In this document: piece after piece, positions 49,001 to 61,973 of the stretch
Layout of the letters: each line of letters begins with the position of its first letter
Position numbering within the stretch: position 1 is the stretch's first letter
DNA from: Ectopseudomonas khazarica
GTDB taxonomy: Bacteria > Pseudomonadota > Gammaproteobacteria > Pseudomonadales > Pseudomonadaceae
Length of the DNA: 64,000 nt
NCBI RefSeq assembly: GCF_004521985.1
Contig: NZ_SBHZ01000001.1
Coordinates: 124,001 to 188,000 of the forward strand
Direction: 5' to 3'
Made by a program: the position numbers and the translations under genes
Notes under the pieces: model-generated
Told to the model about the DNA's origin: nothing
The model's input: only the letters and a program-made list of their open reading frames with translations
The model's database searches: none

Positions 49001-52000
49001 GGCAGCGCCACATTGCTCTGGACCGCGATGCCACCTCCGAACTTCTTGGTCCGGTCCTGGCCGCTCAGCGCCTGCGCATCAATGACGTCCTGCTGACGGC
49101 TGTCGGTCGCGCCTTGTGCAACTGGACGGGGAGCGAGGAGGCCCTGCTGGAAGTGGAGGGCCATGGCCGTGATGCCTTCGATGACGGCGAACCTCTGGAG
49201 CTGTCGCGCACCGTTGGCTGGTTCACCTGCCTTTACCCGCTGCGCCTGCGCCCGACCGGCGAACCGGGTGAGGCACTGCGTGCGGTTAAGGAAAGCATCC
49301 GTGGTGTGCCTCGAGCCGGCATCGGCTATGGCGTGCTGCGCCACCTGAGCAAGCACGGTCTGGTGCTGAGTGCAGCGGGGCAGGCGCGTGTCACCTTCAA
49401 CTACCTGGGGCAGTTCGACCAGCAATTCGATGGCGATTCTGTGCTGCGCCCTGCCAGTGAATCGGCAGGTCATAGCCAGCCGCAGAATGCCCCGCTGGGC
49501 AACTGGCTGGTGATCAATGGTCGCATCCTGGGCGGGCGTCTGGAGTTGGAGCTGACCTACAGCCAGGCCATGTTCCCGGACGAGGCGATCGATGCTCTGG
49601 TTCAGGGACTGGAGGATTCGCTGCACGAGCTGCTGGCCCATGTGCGCATCGCCACGCCGCGTCTGTCGCCGAGCGACGTACCGTTGGCTGGCCTGGACCA
49701 GGCGACGCTGGACAGTCTTGATCTACCCGTGAGTGATCTGGACGATCTCTATCCGTTGTCGCCCATGCAGCAGGGACTGTTGTTCCATGCGCTCGACATG
49801 CCGGGCTCCGGTCTTTACGTCAATCAGTTGCGGGTCGACCTGGAGGGGCTGGATGCACCGCGTTTCATCGCCGCGTGGCAGCAGGTTGTGGCGCGTCATG
49901 CCGTGCTGCGCAGCGGCTTCGTGCTCACCGAAGGGGGTGTGCCGTTGCAGTTCGTGCTGCGTCATGCCGAGCTACCCGTACGTGAACACGACTGGCGCAC
50001 GCAGGCCGCCGAGCCCGAAGCACTGGATGCGCTGGCCGCGGCCGAGCGTGCTGAAGGCTTCGACCTCGCTATACCGCCGCTGCAGCGCCTGACCCTGGTG
50101 CGCCTGGGGGAGCGCCACTACCACCTGCTGTGGACCTGCCACCACCTGATCTCCGATGGCTGGAGCAGCGCTCGGCAAGTGGGTGAGGTGCTGGCACTCT
50201 ACCGGGGTGAAACGCTGCCGGCGCAGTTCGGCCAGTACCGCGACTACATCAACTGGCTGCAAACTCGGGACGCCGCCGCCGGTGAGCGCTTCTGGCGCGA
50301 GCGCCTGGTCTCGTTCGACGAACCGACCCTGCTGGCTGGTGCGTTGGGGCATGCTGCCGCAGAGCCAGCGCGTGAGGTGCACGGCCGTTTGAGCGCCGAG
50401 CTGACCCGAGGTCTGCAGCAATTTGCCCAGGCCCAGCGTGTGACTCTCAACACCCTGTTGCAGGGTGCCTGGCTGCTGCTTCTACAGCGCTACACCGGGC
50501 AGGCGAGACCCTGCTTCGGCGCCACCGTCGCCGGGCGTCCGGCTGAGCTACCGAGTGCACAGAGCCTGCTCGGTCTGTTCATCAATACCTTGCCGATTGC
50601 CCATGAAATCCAGCCGCAATGGGCCGTTGGCGACTGGTTGCGAGATCTGCAAGCGCTCAACCTGCACGTTCGCGAGTTCGAGCACAGCCCGTTGCACGAT
50701 ATCCAGCGCTGGGCCGGGAAGCCGGGCCAGGCGTTGTTCGACAGCATTCTGGTGTTCGAGAATTTCCCCATGGACAGTGCGCTTGCTGGCGGCGGTGACA
50801 GCCTGCGCGTACTCGGCCAGCGCCCGGTCGAGAGCACCCATTTCGCCCTGGCCCTGGTGGCCAGTGCTGACGAGTGCCTGGATATCCGTTACGCCTACCG
50901 TGCCGACCGCCTGGCGTCCAGTCAGGTGGAGCGCCTGCGTGAGCACTTCGAGCGCTTGCTGCTGGCGATGGCCGAGAGTGCCGAGCGCCGTCTGGGGGAT
51001 TTGTCGATGCTGGCAGGCGCGGAGCGCGAGCAACTGCTTGGTGGCTGGAACGCCACCGAGGCGGCGTTCCCCGATGGTGTGCAACTGCAAGCGCTGCTGC
51101 AGCAGCAGGCCGCGCAAACCCCGGACGCCCTGGCGCTGCAGTTCGGCGCGCAGCGCCTGAGCTATCGCGAGCTGCACCAGCGGGCCAATCAGCTGGCACG
51201 CTGGTTGCGCGCTCAAGGTGTGGGCCCGGACGTACTGGTGGGTGTGGCGGCCGAGCGCAGCGTCGAGCTGGTGGTGGCCTTGCTGGCCATCGTCAAGGCC
51301 GGCGGCGCCTACGTGCCGATGGACCCGGATTACCCGCACGAGCGCCTGCAGCACATGCTGGACGACAGCGGCGTGACGCTGCTGCTGACTCAGGCACATC
51401 TGCGTGATGCGCTGCCGGCCTCGAACGCCCGTAGGTTCTGCCTGGACAGCGACTGGTCGGAAGTGGAGGGGCTGGAGGGGAGCGATCTGCCGATTCAGGG
51501 CACGCCGGACAACCTGGCCTACCTGATCTACACCTCCGGTTCGACCGGCAAGCCCAAGGGCGCTGGCAACAGCCACCAGGCGCTGATAAACCGGCTGCAT
51601 TGGATGCAGAAGGCGTACTGCCTGACGCCGGCTGATCGCGTGCTGCAGAAGACGCCGTTCAGCTTCGATGTATCGGTGTGGGAGTTCTTCTGGCCGCTGC
51701 TGACCGGCGCTGGGCTGGTGGTAGCCGAGCCAGGCGCGCACCGCGATCCGCTGGCACTGCGTCAGGTAATCAACCAGGGCGAGGTCAGCGTGCTGCACTT
51801 CGTACCTTCGATGTTGCAGGCGTTCGTCGCCTCGGGCGAGCTGGAACACTGCCCTTCACTCACGCAGGTGATGTGCAGTGGCGAGGCGTTGCCCTACGAG
51901 CTGCAACAGCAGTTCCGTCAGCGCCACCGCGCCAAGCTGCACAACCTCTATGGCCCCACCGAGGCGGCCATCGACGTCAGCTACTGGGCGTGCGACGAGG

Positions 52001-52881
52001 AAAACGAACGGCACATCGTGCCCATCGGCCGGCCCATCGACAACCTGCGGCTGTACATCCTCGACCCCTGGCTGGAGCCGGTGCCGCAGGGTGTGGCGGG
52101 TGAGCTCTACATCGGCGGCGTTGGTCTGGCGCGGGGTTATCACGCACGACCGGGGCTGACCGCCGAGCGCTTCGTCGCCGATCCGTTCGGTGCAGGCGGG
52201 CGGCTGTATCGCACCGGCGACCTGGCGCGCTGGCGGGCGGACGGCGCCATCGAGTACGTCGGACGTATCGACCATCAGGTGAAAATCCGTGGCCTGCGCA
52301 TCGAGTTGGGTGAGATCGAAGCCCGTCTGCAGGCACATCCGCAGGTGGAAGAGGCGGTGGTGGTGGCGCGTGACACAGCGCAAGGCAAGCAGCTGGTGGG
52401 CTATGCCGTGGCCGGTTGCGACGGCGAGGAGTTGCGCCAGGCGCTGGCTGAGCAATTGCCGGAGTTCATGGTGCCGGCGCGTATCCTGGTGCTTGAGGCC
52501 ATGCCGCTGTCGCCGAATGGCAAGCTTGATCGCAAGGCTTTGCCGGTGCCGGAGTTCGGTACCTCGGCAGTCGGTTACGTGGCGCCCCGCAATGACCTGG
52601 AGCGTGAGCTGGCGGCGATCTGGACGCAGGTGCTGCAGGTCGAGCGGGTCGGAATCAACGACGATTTCTTCGAACTGGGCGGACATTCTCTGTTGCTGAC
52701 TCAGGTCGGCATGACCCTGCGCAATCGTCTGGGAGTGACGTTGCCGCTGCACGCATTGTTCGAGTTGAGTTCCATCCAGGCGTTGGCAAGCCACCTGCAG
52801 GCGCAACGGGACAATGCGCCCTCGCAAGAGGCCGAGCTGGAGCTGATGGATGAATTGCTGGGCGAGTTGGAGAGCCTCTGA
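40096..52881 (+). CDS. NRPS 1: FAAL-T / C-A-T / C-A(Asp)-T-E / C-A(Ser)-T
   Basis: A 4261-residue synthetase that would start an acyl-peptide. Order by landmark residue: fatty acyl-AMP ligase 1-585 ([11 protein letters not shown] near 171), T with Ser614; C (HHIISDG 800), A (Asp235 position at 1315, Lys1604), T Ser1657; C (HH 1844), A (2359, Lys2646), T Ser2700, E (HHLAVDG 2883); D-to-L type C (YPLSPMQQG 3219, HH 3349), A (3858, Lys4143), T Ser4198. Reading the ten specificity positions by eye gives DGEACGGVTK (acidic pocket, basic residue such as ornithine or lysine), DLTKVGHVGK (aspartate) and DVWHMSLIDK (serine). All core motifs look intact. There is no terminal thioesterase; the stop overlaps the next NRPS start (TGATG). 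The acyl-starting layout resembles PvdL of pyoverdine and lipopeptide siderophore synthetases. Confidence 0.93.
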   Translation: MNDRYDAATNLVEALVQRAAETPRDIALRFIAEGVDEALTYRALDERARDLAVWLLQHGQPGDRAVLLMHSSTEYVVSFFACLYAGIIAVPAYPPESVRPQHLARLQAILGDAEPSLVLTDSSLLDALRPACQVVGGATPQLLAVDHTPAGLGLAWQMPELSDAHIAFLQYTSGSTSTPKGVQVCHGNLLANERLIRHGLGICADDVMVSWLPLFHDMGLIGGLLQPIYSGIPCVLMSPRYFLERPRRWLEAISRYGGTVSGGPDFAYRLCCERIGEGAMEGLDLSRWRLAFSGSEPIRPDTLERFATTFARVGFDADALYASYGLAEATLFVAGGQRGKGIGLLEVDPTALASNLGRPGRGTLLVSCGHLQPEHEVQLVDPHSGASLGPGQVGEIWSSGPSVAQGYWRNPEASERAFVERDGRVWLRTGDLGFLHNDELYVTGRLKDMIIVRGQNLYPQDLERCVEEEVDVVRKGRISAFAVEHNGREGIGIAAEIGRSVRKLIPAAALIKAISAAVADSFQEAPLLVALLEPGALPKTSSGKLQRSACRQQLADGTLSAYAVQRAGQLVEGDRVNTARLSEAEQAMAALWCEVLQVEAVERDDHFFVLGGDSVRATQLLARLRERHGRAVEPRLLFEAPVLGAFVAALASHVVDTPACAEVTCLDRHGTLPLSPAQRRLWFLWKLEPHSPLYHIAGGLTVRGELNVDAVQQAFVDLQLRHETLRSRFVEDSDGEVRLNLTDAAPVPFSQIDLSGQPSTAEGDALQFAAETFDLVSGPLLRLRLQHLGEGRQALLLCMHHIISDGASLNLLLEEFSACYAARLQGEVAQLPQLSHQYVDITAAQQQVLDGGASARLLQWWRTYLGQEHPPLELPYTLVNTTRQSGRRAGFIEQRLDDVLSGELRQLAQQHGVTLAMLLLAAFNLLLQRFTGQQDLRIGLTQAGREQLASERLVGFFVNLLVLRCDLSTNPSLSALLRQVRDGLLDAQAHQDLPFEQLVQALQPDRSHGRHPLCQVAFDHQVRGTVALQGLNVESLRQIDLETPFDLVLRVRESQAGLELSFCYAAERYRATGMACMAEQFLALLRALPKQPADAPLQAGAWLDEALWRRAVPASAEAFEPLATVIAAQAAAQPEAIALQDEQRSLSFAELDARANRLAQALVAAGVGPEARVGVALPRGVDIPLALLAVMKAGGAYVPLDVDHPRERLAWLIEDAGIGWLISQSALAEQLPIGDSVQRLDLDRFDDAAWPAQCPASRVHPANLAYLIYTSGSTGQPKGVAVAHGEIAAHCRAIGERYAMRPSDRELIFMSFAFDGAHERWLTALSHGASLLIRGAALWTPEQTLERLKLHQVTVAAFPPAFLQQLAEQAARLGHAPSMRIYCFGGDAVPEAAFELARRSLKAEHLINGYGPTETVVTPLLWKADATSRCGAAYAPIGEAVGARDLYVLDEHLQPLPRGVVGELYIGGELLARGYHQRPGMTAERFVADPFGMTGGRLYRTGDRVRWREDGSFDYLGRVDQQVKIRGFRIEPGEIEARLRMLDGVSEAAVVCRDGMAGRRLVAYVAPLQATDALKTALREQLPEYMVPTQIIALAQLPLNVNGKIDRKALPEVADVNDDYSAPREGLESQLAALWAELLELPRVGREDDFFELGGHSLLATRLVSRIRQLLAVECPLPMIFEASRLDAFTAAVVALGERDSRPPLRTVPRDGALPLSPAQARLWFFWQMEPHSAAYNVPGALRLRGALDEGALRQAFAGLMARHETLRTTFDEREGEPCQVIHARLELPMVRLDLSAHGDAEAQAHRLAEEEAGRPFDLRDGPLLRLTLLRLAAEDHVLLLTLHHIVSDGWSIRVLMDEFAALYSAALVGNQAALPALPVQYADYAQWQRSLLADGEGERQLAWWVQQLGHDNPRLDLACDRPRPAQQSYRGGSLSFELDAALSERLRALARSHDVTLFMLLLGAYGVLLRSCSGQADLRVAVPVANRQQLETEGLIGFFVNTLVYPCRVDVQASFSDLLAALKPLALGAQAHQDVPFEQLVEALQPERSLAWNPLAQVKFNFGFDVSRLPDAGPLKLQLFSEQQYGARFDLALDMAEASEDGHLRGSFVFAQDLFDVSTVARIVATFTWQLEQLCARPSEPLEQLTLVPAELRSELSGERRPWPSADVLQLFNRQCVARPGEMAVEAWDGQYRYAELDAAASRLANALRAQGVGPGERVALCQARGARWLLMLLGVLKSGAAYVPFDPALPSTRLQQLLAESGARCVLVSERETAALFPDQAMLVEAGGPSDFAAQAPAVVIDAASPAYVIFTSGSTGQPKGVVVSHGALANYVQGALTRLDSQPGEGWAMVSSVAADLGHTSLFGALCSGGRLCLASAEEVADAERFAAFIQARAVAVLKIVPSHLSGLLAAAPQPVEVLPLRLLVLGGEACGAPLLARVRELAPGLRVVNHYGPSETTVGVLTHEWRIGESLPQGNLAIGRALPNSRVRVVDEQLASLPLGVPGELLIAGAGLADGYLGLPQLTAERFIHLEDERYYRSGDRVRLRADGEIEFLGRLDEQVKIRGYRVEPAELAQVLKRLPGVHDALVLAESAGDGPVRLLAWCVADGEAEALRQELAAQVPDYLLPAQLMLLPALPLTANGKVDRQALPRPDMAGKPCEEVPLSELESQLATIWQAVLKVERVGAEDNFFELGGDSILSLQIIARIRKLGFKLSPKQLFERQTVRQLAQWLQAREVSEVATTPATVNAPPASGAPLAPVQARFFERVPAVLRNHWNQAILLEASEPLDLTALERALHVLLQCHPALRLRLDGEQARLRIADMGALDLTLLWRRHATDRQTLERLCDEAQRSLDLRNGPLLRAMHVGLDEGGERLLLVIHHLAVDGVSWRVLLEDLHAAYGAIRAGQPAVLPAEGDPHAVWAARQQALATSPALDAEMPYWLAQLADAPAIPQADGHAAATWREARQRHIALDRDATSELLGPVLAAQRLRINDVLLTAVGRALCNWTGSEEALLEVEGHGRDAFDDGEPLELSRTVGWFTCLYPLRLRPTGEPGEALRAVKESIRGVPRAGIGYGVLRHLSKHGLVLSAAGQARVTFNYLGQFDQQFDGDSVLRPASESAGHSQPQNAPLGNWLVINGRILGGRLELELTYSQAMFPDEAIDALVQGLEDSLHELLAHVRIATPRLSPSDVPLAGLDQATLDSLDLPVSDLDDLYPLSPMQQGLLFHALDMPGSGLYVNQLRVDLEGLDAPRFIAAWQQVVARHAVLRSGFVLTEGGVPLQFVLRHAELPVREHDWRTQAAEPEALDALAAAERAEGFDLAIPPLQRLTLVRLGERHYHLLWTCHHLISDGWSSARQVGEVLALYRGETLPAQFGQYRDYINWLQTRDAAAGERFWRERLVSFDEPTLLAGALGHAAAEPAREVHGRLSAELTRGLQQFAQAQRVTLNTLLQGAWLLLLQRYTGQARPCFGATVAGRPAELPSAQSLLGLFINTLPIAHEIQPQWAVGDWLRDLQALNLHVREFEHSPLHDIQRWAGKPGQALFDSILVFENFPMDSALAGGGDSLRVLGQRPVESTHFALALVASADECLDIRYAYRADRLASSQVERLREHFERLLLAMAESAERRLGDLSMLAGAEREQLLGGWNATEAAFPDGVQLQALLQQQAAQTPDALALQFGAQRLSYRELHQRANQLARWLRAQGVGPDVLVGVAAERSVELVVALLAIVKAGGAYVPMDPDYPHERLQHMLDDSGVTLLLTQAHLRDALPASNARRFCLDSDWSEVEGLEGSDLPIQGTPDNLAYLIYTSGSTGKPKGAGNSHQALINRLHWMQKAYCLTPADRVLQKTPFSFDVSVWEFFWPLLTGAGLVVAEPGAHRDPLALRQVINQGEVSVLHFVPSMLQAFVASGELEHCPSLTQVMCSGEALPYELQQQFRQRHRAKLHNLYGPTEAAIDVSYWACDEENERHIVPIGRPIDNLRLYILDPWLEPVPQGVAGELYIGGVGLARGYHARPGLTAERFVADPFGAGGRLYRTGDLARWRADGAIEYVGRIDHQVKIRGLRIELGEIEARLQAHPQVEEAVVVARDTAQGKQLVGYAVAGCDGEELRQALAEQLPEFMVPARILVLEAMPLSPNGKLDRKALPVPEFGTSAVGYVAPRNDLERELAAIWTQVLQVERVGINDDFFELGGHSLLLTQVGMTLRNRLGVTLPLHALFELSSIQALASHLQAQRDNAPSQEAELELMDELLGELESL
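51002..52557 (+). repeat. Duplicated serine A-domain block, copy 1
   Basis: This 1556-base block, the third A domain of NRPS 1 from just before its start to just past the A10 lysine motif, matches 54346-55901 at about 98% identity without gaps (I counted about 26 mismatches by eye, mostly silent). Similarity falls sharply at both ends. Confidence 0.92.
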
Positions 52882-55800
52882 TGACCATGCTGGATGCACA
52901 ACTGCGCACCGTTGCCGAACGCCTGGCGGCGCTCCCCGAAGAGAAGCAACTGACTTTCCTGCAACAACTGCGGGAGAAGGGCGTTAGCCTGGAACGCCTG
53001 CCGATCATGCGTCAGCCCTGTGAGCGTGCGCCATTGTCACCGGCGCAGAGCCGCCTGTGGTTCCTCTGGCAGATGGAGCCGCACAGTGCGGCCTACAACA
53101 TTCCGGCGGCCCTGCGCTTGCGCGGCACGCTGGATCCTAAGGCCCTGCGCCAGGCTTTCGAGGCATTGGTGGCGCGCCATGAGAGTCTGCGCACGCTGTT
53201 TCGCGAAGAAGGTGGCGAGCCGTTGCAGGTGATCCTGCCGACCTTGCCTCTGGCCATGCTGGAAGAAGACTTTGCGGAACTGCCGGCAGGCCAGCGTGAG
53301 GACGCCGCACGTGTGCGTCTGGAACAGTTGGCGCGACAGCCTTTCGATCTCGCCAATGGCCCGTTGCTGCGCCTGCACCTGCTGCGACTCAGCGATAGCG
53401 AGCACCTGCTGCTGCTGAACCTGCATCATATCGTCTCCGATGGTTGGTCGATGGGCGTGCTGATCGACGAGTTCGCCAACCTCTATGGCGCCTGCGTCAC
53501 TGGTCGTGGTGCCAGCCTGCCGCCGCTGCCGATTCAGTACGCTGACCATGCTCGCTGGCAGCGCCTGTGGATGGCGGCCGGGGAGGAGCAGCGTCAGCTC
53601 GATTACTGGACGCAACATATCGGCGATCCGTCGCTGCTGCTGACCCTGCCCAGCGATCGACCGCGTCCGCCGCAGCAGAGTTACCGTGGCGCCACGCTGG
53701 ACTTTCAACTGCCTACGGCGTTGGTGAGCGAGCTGCGCAGCCTGGCACGTGGCCAGGGTGCAAGCCTGTTCATGGTGCTGCTGGCGGCATTCGAGGTGCT
53801 GCTGGTGCGCTACAGCGGCCAGCGCGAACTGCGTATCGGCGTGCCGGTGGCCAACCGTGGTAGGGCCGAGTGCGAGCGCCTGGTGGGTTTTTTCGTCAAT
53901 ACCCAGGTGCTGTGCGGTGAAGTCGAGGAACATGCTTCTTTCGTCGATCTGCTCGGTGCGGTACGCCAGGCCGTCCTGGATGCACAGGCTCATCAGGAAC
54001 TGCCCTTCGAGCGCTTGGTGGAAACCCTGCAACCTGAACGCAGCCTGAGCCACAATCCGCTGTTTCAGGTGGCCTACAACCATTTGCCTAGTGCGCAGGA
54101 TGCCTTGTGCGAGCTCCCCGCTGCCGATGGTGAGGCACTGACGCTGGAGCCTCTGCAGCTGTCGACCGGTATCGCCAAGTTCGACCTGATGCTGCAGACC
54201 GAGGAGAACCGTGAGGGCGCTGTGCGCGGGCAGTTCGCCTATGCCAGCGATCTGTTCGATGCAGCCACCATCGAGCGCCTGTGCGGTCACTTCGTTAATT
54301 TGCTGGGGGCATTGGCTGCCGATCCGCAGTGCCCGGTGGGGCGTCTGTCGATGCTGGCAGACGCGGAGCGCGAGCAGCTGCTTGGTGGCTGGAACGCCAC
54401 CGAGGCAGGGTTCCCCGATGGTGTGCAACTGCAAACGCTGCTGCAGCAGCAGGCCGCGCAAACCCCGGACGCCCTGGCGCTGCAGTTCGGCGCGCAGCGC
54501 CTGAGCTATCGCGAGCTGCACCAGCGCGCCAACCAGCTGGCACGCTGGTTGCGCGCTCAAGGTGTGGGCCCGGACGTACTGGTGGGTGTGGCGGCCGAGC
54601 GCAGCGTCGAGCTGGTGGTGGCCCTGCTGGCCATCGTCAAGGCCGGTGGCGCCTACGTGCCGATGGACCCGGATTACCCGCACGAGCGTCTGCAGCACAT
54701 GCTGGACGACAGCGGCGTGACGCTGCTGCTGACTCAGGCACATCTGCGTGATGCGCTGCCAGCCTCGAACGCTCGTAGGTTCTGCCTGGACAGCGACTGG
54801 TCAGAAGTGGAGGGGCTGGAGGGGAGCGATCTGCCGATTCAGGGTACGCCGGACAACCTGGCCTACCTGATCTACACCTCCGGTTCGACCGGCAAGCCCA
54901 AGGGCGCTGGCAACAGCCATCAGGCGCTGATAAACCGGCTGCATTGGATGCAGAAGGCGTACTGCCTGACGCCGGCTGATCGCGTGCTGCAGAAGACGCC
55001 GTTCAGCTTCGATGTATCGGTGTGGGAGTTCTTCTGGCCGCTGCTGACCGGCGCTGGGCTGGTGGTAGCCGAGCCGGGCGCGCACCGCGATCCGCTGGCA
55101 CTGCGTCAGGTAATCAACCAGGGCGAGGTCAGCGTGCTGCACTTCGTACCTTCGATGTTGCAGGCGTTCGTCGCCTCGGGCGAGCTGGAACACTGCCCTT
55201 CACTCACGCAGGTGATGTGCAGTGGCGAGGCGTTGCCCTACGAGCTGCAACAGCAGTTCCGTCAGCGCCACCGCGCCAAGCTGCACAACCTCTATGGTCC
55301 CACCGAGGCGGCCATCGACGTCAGCTACTGGGCGTGCGACGAGGAAAACGAACGGTACATCGTGCCCATCGGCCGGCCCATCGATAACCTGCGGTTGTAC
55401 ATCCTCGACCCCTGGCTGGAGCCGGTGCCGCAGGGTGTGGCGGGTGAGCTCTACATCGGCGGCGTTGGCCTGGCGCGGGGTTATCACGCACGACCGGGGC
55501 TGACCGCCGAGCGCTTCGTCGCCGATCCGTTCGGTGCAGGCGGGCGGCTGTATCGCACCGGCGACCTGGCGCGCTGGCGGGCGGACGGCGCCATCGAGTA
55601 CGTCGGACGTATCGACCATCAGGTGAAAATCCGTGGCCTGCGCATCGAGTTGGGTGAGATCGAAGCCCGTCTGCAGGCACATCCGCAGGTGGAAGAGGCG
55701 GTGGTGGTGGCGCGTGACACAGCGCAGGGCAAGCAGTTGGTGGGCTATGCCGTGGCCGGTTGCGACGGCGAGGAGTTGCGCCAGGCGCTGGCTGAGCAAT

Positions 55801-58800
55801 TGCCGGAGTTCATGGTGCCGGCGCGCATTCTGGTGCTTGAGGCCATGCCGCTGTCGCCGAATGGCAAGCTCGATCGCAAGGCTTTGCCGGTGCCGGAGTT
55901 CAGCACCGTTCAGGCGGATTACCAGGCGCCAGAAACGGCGCATGAGAGGCTACTGGCCGATATCTGGCAAAGCGTGCTGGGCGTGGCCCAGGTGGGGCGT
56001 GAGGACAGTTTCTTCGAGCTGGGTGGCGACTCCATCGTTTCCATTCAGGTGGTCAGCCGTGCCCGCCAAGCTGGTTTGCAACTGACCCCCAAGGACATGT
56101 TCCAGCACCAGAGCCTACGTGCCCTGGCCTCTGTTGTTCGTGAGGCGGTAAGCGAGGCCGCGCAGGGGCCGGAGCAGGGCGAGACGCCGTTGCTGCCGAT
56201 CCAGCGATTGTTTTTCGCCACTCCCATGGCGCAGCGCGCCCATTGGAACCAGGCTGTGCTGCTGCACTGCCGCGAAGCGTTGGACGCGCGGCGTCTGAGC
56301 GAAACCCTGGCGGCGTTGCAGACGCACCACGATGCCCTGCGCTTGCACTTCGCTGCCGATGGTAGCCATGCCGTGCATGCGGAACTGGTGGATGCCGACG
56401 TGCTCTGGCTGCGTGAAGCGGCCGATGCCAGTGAACTGGAGCATCATTGCGCCGTCGCACAGCGTAGCCTCGACCTGGCGTGTGGCCCGCTGCTGCGCGC
56501 CATGCTGGTCAGCATGGCTGACGGCAGCCAGCGCTTGCTGTTGGTCGTCCATCACTTGGTCATCGATGGTGTGTCCTGGCGGGTGTTGCTGGAGGATCTG
56601 CAGGCGCATTACGAGGGACAGCCCCTGGCGCCGCGCAGCAGTTCGTTCAAGCGCTGGGCGCAGCGTCTGGTCGAGCTTGCCGCCAGTCCCGAGCTGACCA
56701 CCGAGCAGGATTACTGGCGTGCCCAGCTAGAGGTCAAGGCGCCGAGCCTGCCAGGCGCCCGCACCGATGCCAGCCTGACCGAGCGTCATGCCCACACCCT
56801 GCGCCTGGAACTGGACGAGGGCGAAACGCGTGCCCTGCTGCAACAGGCTCCAGCTGCTTATCGCACCCAGGTCAACGACCTGCTGCTGACTGCACTGGTT
56901 CGTACCCTGTGTGCTTGGAGCGGGCAGAGCAGTGCCGCTGTGTTGCTGGAAGGCCATGGCCGCGAGACATTGTTCGACGATATCGACCTGAGCCGTACCC
57001 TGGGTTGGTTCACCAGCCTTTACCCGCTCCGTTTACATGCAGAGGGCGAACCCGATGCGGCGATCAAGGCGGTCAAGGAGCAACTGCGTGCGGTGCCGCG
57101 TGGGGGAATCGGCTATGGCCTGCTGCGCCACCTCGGCCAGGGCCTGGAAGGGCTGCACGAGCCACGGGTGACCTTCAACTACCTGGGCCAATTCGATGCC
57201 AGCTTCGCCGCTGATGCCCTGTTGCGTCTGGCCGGCGAAAACGCCGGGCCGAACCGCGATGCTGAGGCGCCGTTGGGCAACTGGCTGAGCATCGATGGTC
57301 AGGTGCTCGATGCGCGTCTGGGCCTGCGCTTTACCTTCAGCCGCGAGATGTTCGACGAGGCGCCGGTCATGCAACTGGCGCAGCGTTACCTGACCGAGCT
57401 GCGCGCCCTGATCGCCCATTGCCTGACACCGGGCGCGGGCGGCGTGACGCCGGCAGACTTCCCTCTGGCTGGTCTCGATCAGGCGCAGCTCGATGCCATC
57501 GACTTGCCCGCCGCCGTCATCGAAGATATCTACCCGCTGTCGCCCATGCAGCAGGGCATGCTGTTCCATGCCCTCGACAACCCGGGCTCAGGGCTCTACG
57601 TGAACCAGATCAGCGTGGCGGTCGAGCAGCTCGATCCGGCGCGTTTGCAGGCGGCCTGGGCGCATGTGGTGGCGCGCCACGAAACGCTGCGCAGCGGTTT
57701 TCTCTGGCAGGGCGGGCTGCGCCAGCCCTTGCAGGTGGTGCAGCGCCAGGTGCCCGCCGAGGTGCGGGTGATCGAGGGCGAGACGGATGTCATCGCCTTC
57801 TCCGAGCGTGATCGCGCCGAAGGCTTCGATCTGGCCCGGCCACCGCTGCAGCGCATGAGCCTGCTGGCCCTGGGTGAGGGGCGCTGGCAACTGGTGTGGA
57901 CCATGCACCACCTGGTCACCGATGGCTGGAGCGGCGCGCAACTGATCAAGGAAGTGCTGCAGGTCTATGCCGGCGAGCGTCTGCCAGCGCCCGTCGCACG
58001 CTACGCCGATTACATCGCCTGGCTGCAGCGCCAGGATGGCGACGCTGCCGAAGCGTTCTGGCGGCAGCGCCTGACCGGGCTGGACGAACCCTGTTTGCTG
58101 GCCGACAGCCTGCCGCGCCCCGCTGAAGACAGTGGCCATGGCGTGACCTACAGCCATTACGATGCTGCGGCGACCGAGCGCTTGCGAGCCTTTGCCCGGC
58201 AGCAGCGCGTGACCCTCAACACCCTGTTGCAGGGCGCCTGGTTGCTGCTGTTGCAGCGCTACACCGGCAAGCAGCGGGTCACTTTCGGCGCCACCGTCGC
58301 GGGGCGACCCACTGGCCTGGCGGGCGCCGAGACGTTGCTGGGGCTGTTCATCAACACCTTGCCGGTGGTACAGGCGCCAGCGGCGGATGCGGGGCTCGGT
58401 GACTGGCTGCGAGCACTCCAGGCCTACAACCTGGAGGTGCGCGAATACGAGCACACGCCGCTGTACGACATCCAGCGCTGGGCGGGTCATGGCGGCCAGG
58501 CGCTGTTCGACAGCATCATCGTGTTCGAGAACTACCCGGTGGATGAGGCGTTGCGGCGCGGTGGTGGCGATGGGCCGCGCTTCGGTGAGCTGGCGTCCAA
58601 GGACGTGACCAGCGTGCCGATGGATCTGGCCGTACGTCTGGGCGAGGGAATGGAGATCGAATACCAGTACCTGCGCAGCCATTTTCATGAGGATGCGGTG
58701 CTGCGTATCCGCGCCAACTTCGAGCAGATCCTCGCCGCCATGCTGCAGGGGGGCGAGCAATGCCTCGGTGATCTCGATTGCCTGAGCACGCTCGAACACG

Positions 58801-61800
58801 AGGCGCACCATCGTCTGCACGGTCAGGCATCGCTGCCGACGGCATTCGAGCCGGTACACCTGGCTATATCTCGACACAACCGCCAGCGCCCGCAGGATTG
58901 TGTGCTGATCGACGAGACTGTCAGCCTCGACCGTCAGCGTCTGGAACTGGACTCCAACCGCCTGGCCCGGCGCCTGCTGGCCTTCGGCGTCGGCCCCGAA
59001 GTGCGCGTGGGCTTGGCCTTGCCGCGTGGTGTCGAGCTGCCGCTGGCGTTGCTCGCCGTGCTCAAGGCGGGAGGCGCATACGTGCCGCTGGACGCCGACT
59101 ACCCGCGTGAGCGTCTGGCGTTCCAGATGCGGGATGCGGGTATCACCTTGTTGCTGACCGACAGCCGCCTGCGTGAGCGTCTGCCCGTCCCTGAAGGTGT
59201 TGTGTGCCTGGAGCTGGACTGGCTCGATCTGTCTGCCGAATCCTGCGAGCTGCCCCAGGTGAACGTGCAGCCTGGCAACCTGGCGTATCTGATCTACACC
59301 TCGGGTTCCACCGGCCAGCCCAAGGGCGTGGCCGTGGCGCATGGACAGATCGCCGCGCACTGCCGCGCCATCGGCGAGCGTTACGCCATGACGCCGGACG
59401 ATCGCGAACTGATCTTCATGTCGTTCGCCTTCGACGGAGCCCATGAGCGCTGGCTCACTACCCTCAGCCATGGCGGCAGTCTGTTGATCCGTGGGGAGGC
59501 ATTGTGGAGTGCTGAGCAGACCCTGGCGCAGCTGCGCGAGCACCAGGTCACGGTCGCGGCCTTCCCGCCGGCTTACCTGTTGCAATTGGCCGATCAGGCC
59601 GCGCACCTTGGCCATGTGCCGAGCATGCGCATCTACTGCTTTGGTGGCGATGCAGTGCCTGAAGCCGCCTTCGAACTGGCGCGCCGTACTCTCAAGGCCG
59701 AACACCTGATCAACGGTTACGGGCCGACCGAAACCGTGGTCACACCGCTGCTGTGGAAGGCCGATGCGAGCACGCGTTGCCAGGCGGCGTATGCCCCTAT
59801 CGGCCAGGCGGTCGGCGCGCGCCGACTGTACATCCTCGACCCACAGCTACGTCCGGTACCGCTGGGGGTGGCTGGCGAGCTGTACATTGGCGGTGAGCTG
59901 CTGGCGCGCGGTTATCACCAGCGCCCGGGGCTGACCGCCGAGCGTTTCGTCGCCGACCCCTTTGGCGAGCCGGGCGCGCGTCTGTATCGCAGTGGCGATC
60001 TGGTGCGCGGACGCGCCGATGGCGTCGTTGAGTACGTGGGGCGTATCGACCATCAGGTGAAAATCCGCGGTTTCCGTATCGAGCTCGGCGAGATTGAGGC
60101 GCGCCTGCAGGCTCACGCGCAGGTGCGCGAAGCGGTGGTGGTGGCTCGCGAAGGCGCCAGCGGCAAGCAACTGATCGGCTACGTGGTCGGTGAGGTCGAT
60201 GGCGACACGTTGCGCAGCGATCTGCGGGCGCAGCTACCGGACTACATGGTGCCGGCACAGATCCTCAGACTCGAGCGCATGCCGCTGTCACCGGCAGGCA
60301 AGATCGACCGCAAGGCGCTGCCAGAGCCGAGCTGGCAGGGCGCGGGTTATGTCGCGCCGCGCAATGAAGCCGAGCGTATCCTGGCTGATATCTGGGCGCA
60401 GGTACTGCAGGTCGAGCAGGTGGGTATCCACGATAACTTCTTCGACCTGGGGGGCGACTCGATTCTCAGCCTGCAGGTGGTGTCGCGTGCCCGTCAGGCC
60501 GAGGGACTTGGCCTGGAGCTGCGTTTACGCGACCTGTTGCAGTACCAGAGTATCGCGGCTTTGCTGGAGCGCCCGCAGCAGGCCAGCGCGTTCACGCCAA
60601 CGCTGGTGACGGAGGCGGCCGAGGACGGAGAGCACTTCAGCCTGTTGCCGATCCAGCAGTGGCTGTTCGACCAGCATCTGCCTGAACCCGACCATTTCAA
60701 CCAGGCCCTGCTGCTGGCTTGCCATCGACCGCTGGACGCAAGCCTCCTGGAGCAGGCGCTGCGCTTGCTGCTGGCCGAGCATGGCAGCCTGCGCCTGGCC
60801 TTCGCCAGGGACGATGACGGCCAGTGGCGGCAGCGCTACTGCAATCTCGATGAACTGGGGCTGGAGACCAACCCGCTGCTCTGGCATCAGCAACCGGCAG
60901 ATGCCGACGAGGCGCTGGCACTGGCCAACAGTGCACAGCGCAGCCTGGATATCGGTCAGGGGCGTTTGCTGCGGGCTGTCTACAGCCAGTTGGCCGATGG
61001 TAGCTGCCGACTGTTGCTGGTGATCCATCACCTGGGAGTGGACGGTGTGTCCTGGCGGGTTCTGCTGGAGGATCTGCAACGGCTTTATGGAACATTGCAG
61101 CGCGGTGAAGCGCCGGATCTGCCGCCGTCTTCCTGCAGTTATCGAGACTGGGCGCAAAGTCTCAGGGCCTACGCCTGTCAGCCAAGCGTGCGCGAGGAGC
61201 TGCCGTACTGGCTGCAGCAGACTGCCAGCGAGGGGCTGGGCGAGCCACCGCGCGACAACCCTCGCGGTCGTGCTCAGGTGGCATTGCGTGAGCGGATCAG
61301 TCTGCGCCTGGATCGAACCACTACCACGCGGCTACTCAAAGTCGCACCGCAAGCCTATCGCACGCAGATCAACGATCTGCTGCTGGCGGCCCTCGGTCGC
61401 GCACTGTGTGGCTGGAGTGGGCAGCATGCGGTGCTGGTCGGGTTGGAGGGGCACGGTCGTGAGGATCTGTTCGATGGCCTCGACCACAGCCGCACCCTGG
61501 GCTGGTTCACCAGCCTGTTCCCGGTGCGTCTGGAGGCTGGCGAGGGCGATTATGGCCAGGCCATCACGGCGCTGCGCCAACGCCTGCGTGCGGTGCCGAA
61601 CAAGGGCATCGGCTACGGTGTGTTGCGTTATCTGGCCGATGGCCAGATGCGCAGCAGGCTGGCAGCACAGGCGCAGCCGCGCGTCACTTTCAACTACCTG
61701 GGCCAGCTCGATCAGAGCGCCGACGGCGAAGCCCTGTTCAGCCTGCTCGATGAGCGGCCCGGTGATGCCTATGCCGCGAGCGCGCCGCTGAACAACTGGC

Positions 61801-61973
61801 TGGAGATCGTCGGCCAGGTGCACGACGGTGAGTTGGCGCTGCGCTGTCTGTTCAGTCGGCAGGTGTTTCGTCCTTCCAGCATCGAGCGCTTCATGGCGTC
61901 TTTCGAGGAGGAGTTGCTGGCAGTCATCGATCATTGTTGCGCACAGGTCGCGCAGGAGGCGTTCGCGCTATGA
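52881..61973 (+). CDS. NRPS 2: C-A(Ser)-T-E / C-A-T-E
   Basis: A 3030-residue, two-module synthetase. Landmarks: C ([10 protein letters not shown] 52, HHIVSDG 182), A (Asp235 position 711, Lys996) with serine code DVWHMSLIDK, T Ser1051, E (HHLVIDG 1224); D-to-L type C (YPLSPMQQG 1551, HH 1676), A (2185, Lys2474) with code DGEACGGVTK, T Ser2527, E (HHLGVDG 2716) to the end. Both modules therefore add D-residues. The protein ends after an epimerisation domain with no thioesterase, reductase or terminal C domain, so release must be in trans or by self-cyclisation, for instance of a hydroxyornithine side chain. The first 60 residues of the last A domain ([19 protein letters not shown]) are more divergent than in the other A domains. 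Confidence 0.93.
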   Translation: MTMLDAQLRTVAERLAALPEEKQLTFLQQLREKGVSLERLPIMRQPCERAPLSPAQSRLWFLWQMEPHSAAYNIPAALRLRGTLDPKALRQAFEALVARHESLRTLFREEGGEPLQVILPTLPLAMLEEDFAELPAGQREDAARVRLEQLARQPFDLANGPLLRLHLLRLSDSEHLLLLNLHHIVSDGWSMGVLIDEFANLYGACVTGRGASLPPLPIQYADHARWQRLWMAAGEEQRQLDYWTQHIGDPSLLLTLPSDRPRPPQQSYRGATLDFQLPTALVSELRSLARGQGASLFMVLLAAFEVLLVRYSGQRELRIGVPVANRGRAECERLVGFFVNTQVLCGEVEEHASFVDLLGAVRQAVLDAQAHQELPFERLVETLQPERSLSHNPLFQVAYNHLPSAQDALCELPAADGEALTLEPLQLSTGIAKFDLMLQTEENREGAVRGQFAYASDLFDAATIERLCGHFVNLLGALAADPQCPVGRLSMLADAEREQLLGGWNATEAGFPDGVQLQTLLQQQAAQTPDALALQFGAQRLSYRELHQRANQLARWLRAQGVGPDVLVGVAAERSVELVVALLAIVKAGGAYVPMDPDYPHERLQHMLDDSGVTLLLTQAHLRDALPASNARRFCLDSDWSEVEGLEGSDLPIQGTPDNLAYLIYTSGSTGKPKGAGNSHQALINRLHWMQKAYCLTPADRVLQKTPFSFDVSVWEFFWPLLTGAGLVVAEPGAHRDPLALRQVINQGEVSVLHFVPSMLQAFVASGELEHCPSLTQVMCSGEALPYELQQQFRQRHRAKLHNLYGPTEAAIDVSYWACDEENERYIVPIGRPIDNLRLYILDPWLEPVPQGVAGELYIGGVGLARGYHARPGLTAERFVADPFGAGGRLYRTGDLARWRADGAIEYVGRIDHQVKIRGLRIELGEIEARLQAHPQVEEAVVVARDTAQGKQLVGYAVAGCDGEELRQALAEQLPEFMVPARILVLEAMPLSPNGKLDRKALPVPEFSTVQADYQAPETAHERLLADIWQSVLGVAQVGREDSFFELGGDSIVSIQVVSRARQAGLQLTPKDMFQHQSLRALASVVREAVSEAAQGPEQGETPLLPIQRLFFATPMAQRAHWNQAVLLHCREALDARRLSETLAALQTHHDALRLHFAADGSHAVHAELVDADVLWLREAADASELEHHCAVAQRSLDLACGPLLRAMLVSMADGSQRLLLVVHHLVIDGVSWRVLLEDLQAHYEGQPLAPRSSSFKRWAQRLVELAASPELTTEQDYWRAQLEVKAPSLPGARTDASLTERHAHTLRLELDEGETRALLQQAPAAYRTQVNDLLLTALVRTLCAWSGQSSAAVLLEGHGRETLFDDIDLSRTLGWFTSLYPLRLHAEGEPDAAIKAVKEQLRAVPRGGIGYGLLRHLGQGLEGLHEPRVTFNYLGQFDASFAADALLRLAGENAGPNRDAEAPLGNWLSIDGQVLDARLGLRFTFSREMFDEAPVMQLAQRYLTELRALIAHCLTPGAGGVTPADFPLAGLDQAQLDAIDLPAAVIEDIYPLSPMQQGMLFHALDNPGSGLYVNQISVAVEQLDPARLQAAWAHVVARHETLRSGFLWQGGLRQPLQVVQRQVPAEVRVIEGETDVIAFSERDRAEGFDLARPPLQRMSLLALGEGRWQLVWTMHHLVTDGWSGAQLIKEVLQVYAGERLPAPVARYADYIAWLQRQDGDAAEAFWRQRLTGLDEPCLLADSLPRPAEDSGHGVTYSHYDAAATERLRAFARQQRVTLNTLLQGAWLLLLQRYTGKQRVTFGATVAGRPTGLAGAETLLGLFINTLPVVQAPAADAGLGDWLRALQAYNLEVREYEHTPLYDIQRWAGHGGQALFDSIIVFENYPVDEALRRGGGDGPRFGELASKDVTSVPMDLAVRLGEGMEIEYQYLRSHFHEDAVLRIRANFEQILAAMLQGGEQCLGDLDCLSTLEHEAHHRLHGQASLPTAFEPVHLAISRHNRQRPQDCVLIDETVSLDRQRLELDSNRLARRLLAFGVGPEVRVGLALPRGVELPLALLAVLKAGGAYVPLDADYPRERLAFQMRDAGITLLLTDSRLRERLPVPEGVVCLELDWLDLSAESCELPQVNVQPGNLAYLIYTSGSTGQPKGVAVAHGQIAAHCRAIGERYAMTPDDRELIFMSFAFDGAHERWLTTLSHGGSLLIRGEALWSAEQTLAQLREHQVTVAAFPPAYLLQLADQAAHLGHVPSMRIYCFGGDAVPEAAFELARRTLKAEHLINGYGPTETVVTPLLWKADASTRCQAAYAPIGQAVGARRLYILDPQLRPVPLGVAGELYIGGELLARGYHQRPGLTAERFVADPFGEPGARLYRSGDLVRGRADGVVEYVGRIDHQVKIRGFRIELGEIEARLQAHAQVREAVVVAREGASGKQLIGYVVGEVDGDTLRSDLRAQLPDYMVPAQILRLERMPLSPAGKIDRKALPEPSWQGAGYVAPRNEAERILADIWAQVLQVEQVGIHDNFFDLGGDSILSLQVVSRARQAEGLGLELRLRDLLQYQSIAALLERPQQASAFTPTLVTEAAEDGEHFSLLPIQQWLFDQHLPEPDHFNQALLLACHRPLDASLLEQALRLLLAEHGSLRLAFARDDDGQWRQRYCNLDELGLETNPLLWHQQPADADEALALANSAQRSLDIGQGRLLRAVYSQLADGSCRLLLVIHHLGVDGVSWRVLLEDLQRLYGTLQRGEAPDLPPSSCSYRDWAQSLRAYACQPSVREELPYWLQQTASEGLGEPPRDNPRGRAQVALRERISLRLDRTTTTRLLKVAPQAYRTQINDLLLAALGRALCGWSGQHAVLVGLEGHGREDLFDGLDHSRTLGWFTSLFPVRLEAGEGDYGQAITALRQRLRAVPNKGIGYGVLRYLADGQMRSRLAAQAQPRVTFNYLGQLDQSADGEALFSLLDERPGDAYAASAPLNNWLEIVGQVHDGELALRCLFSRQVFRPSSIERFMASFEEELLAVIDHCCAQVAQEAFAL
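54346..55901 (+). repeat. Duplicated serine A-domain block, copy 2
   Basis: Second copy of the 1556-base block, forming the first A domain of NRPS 2, at a constant offset of 3344 bases from copy 1. The preceding C domain is of a different class (L-to-L here, D-to-L in copy 1) and the following T domain differs too, so only the A domain is shared. Confidence 0.92.
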
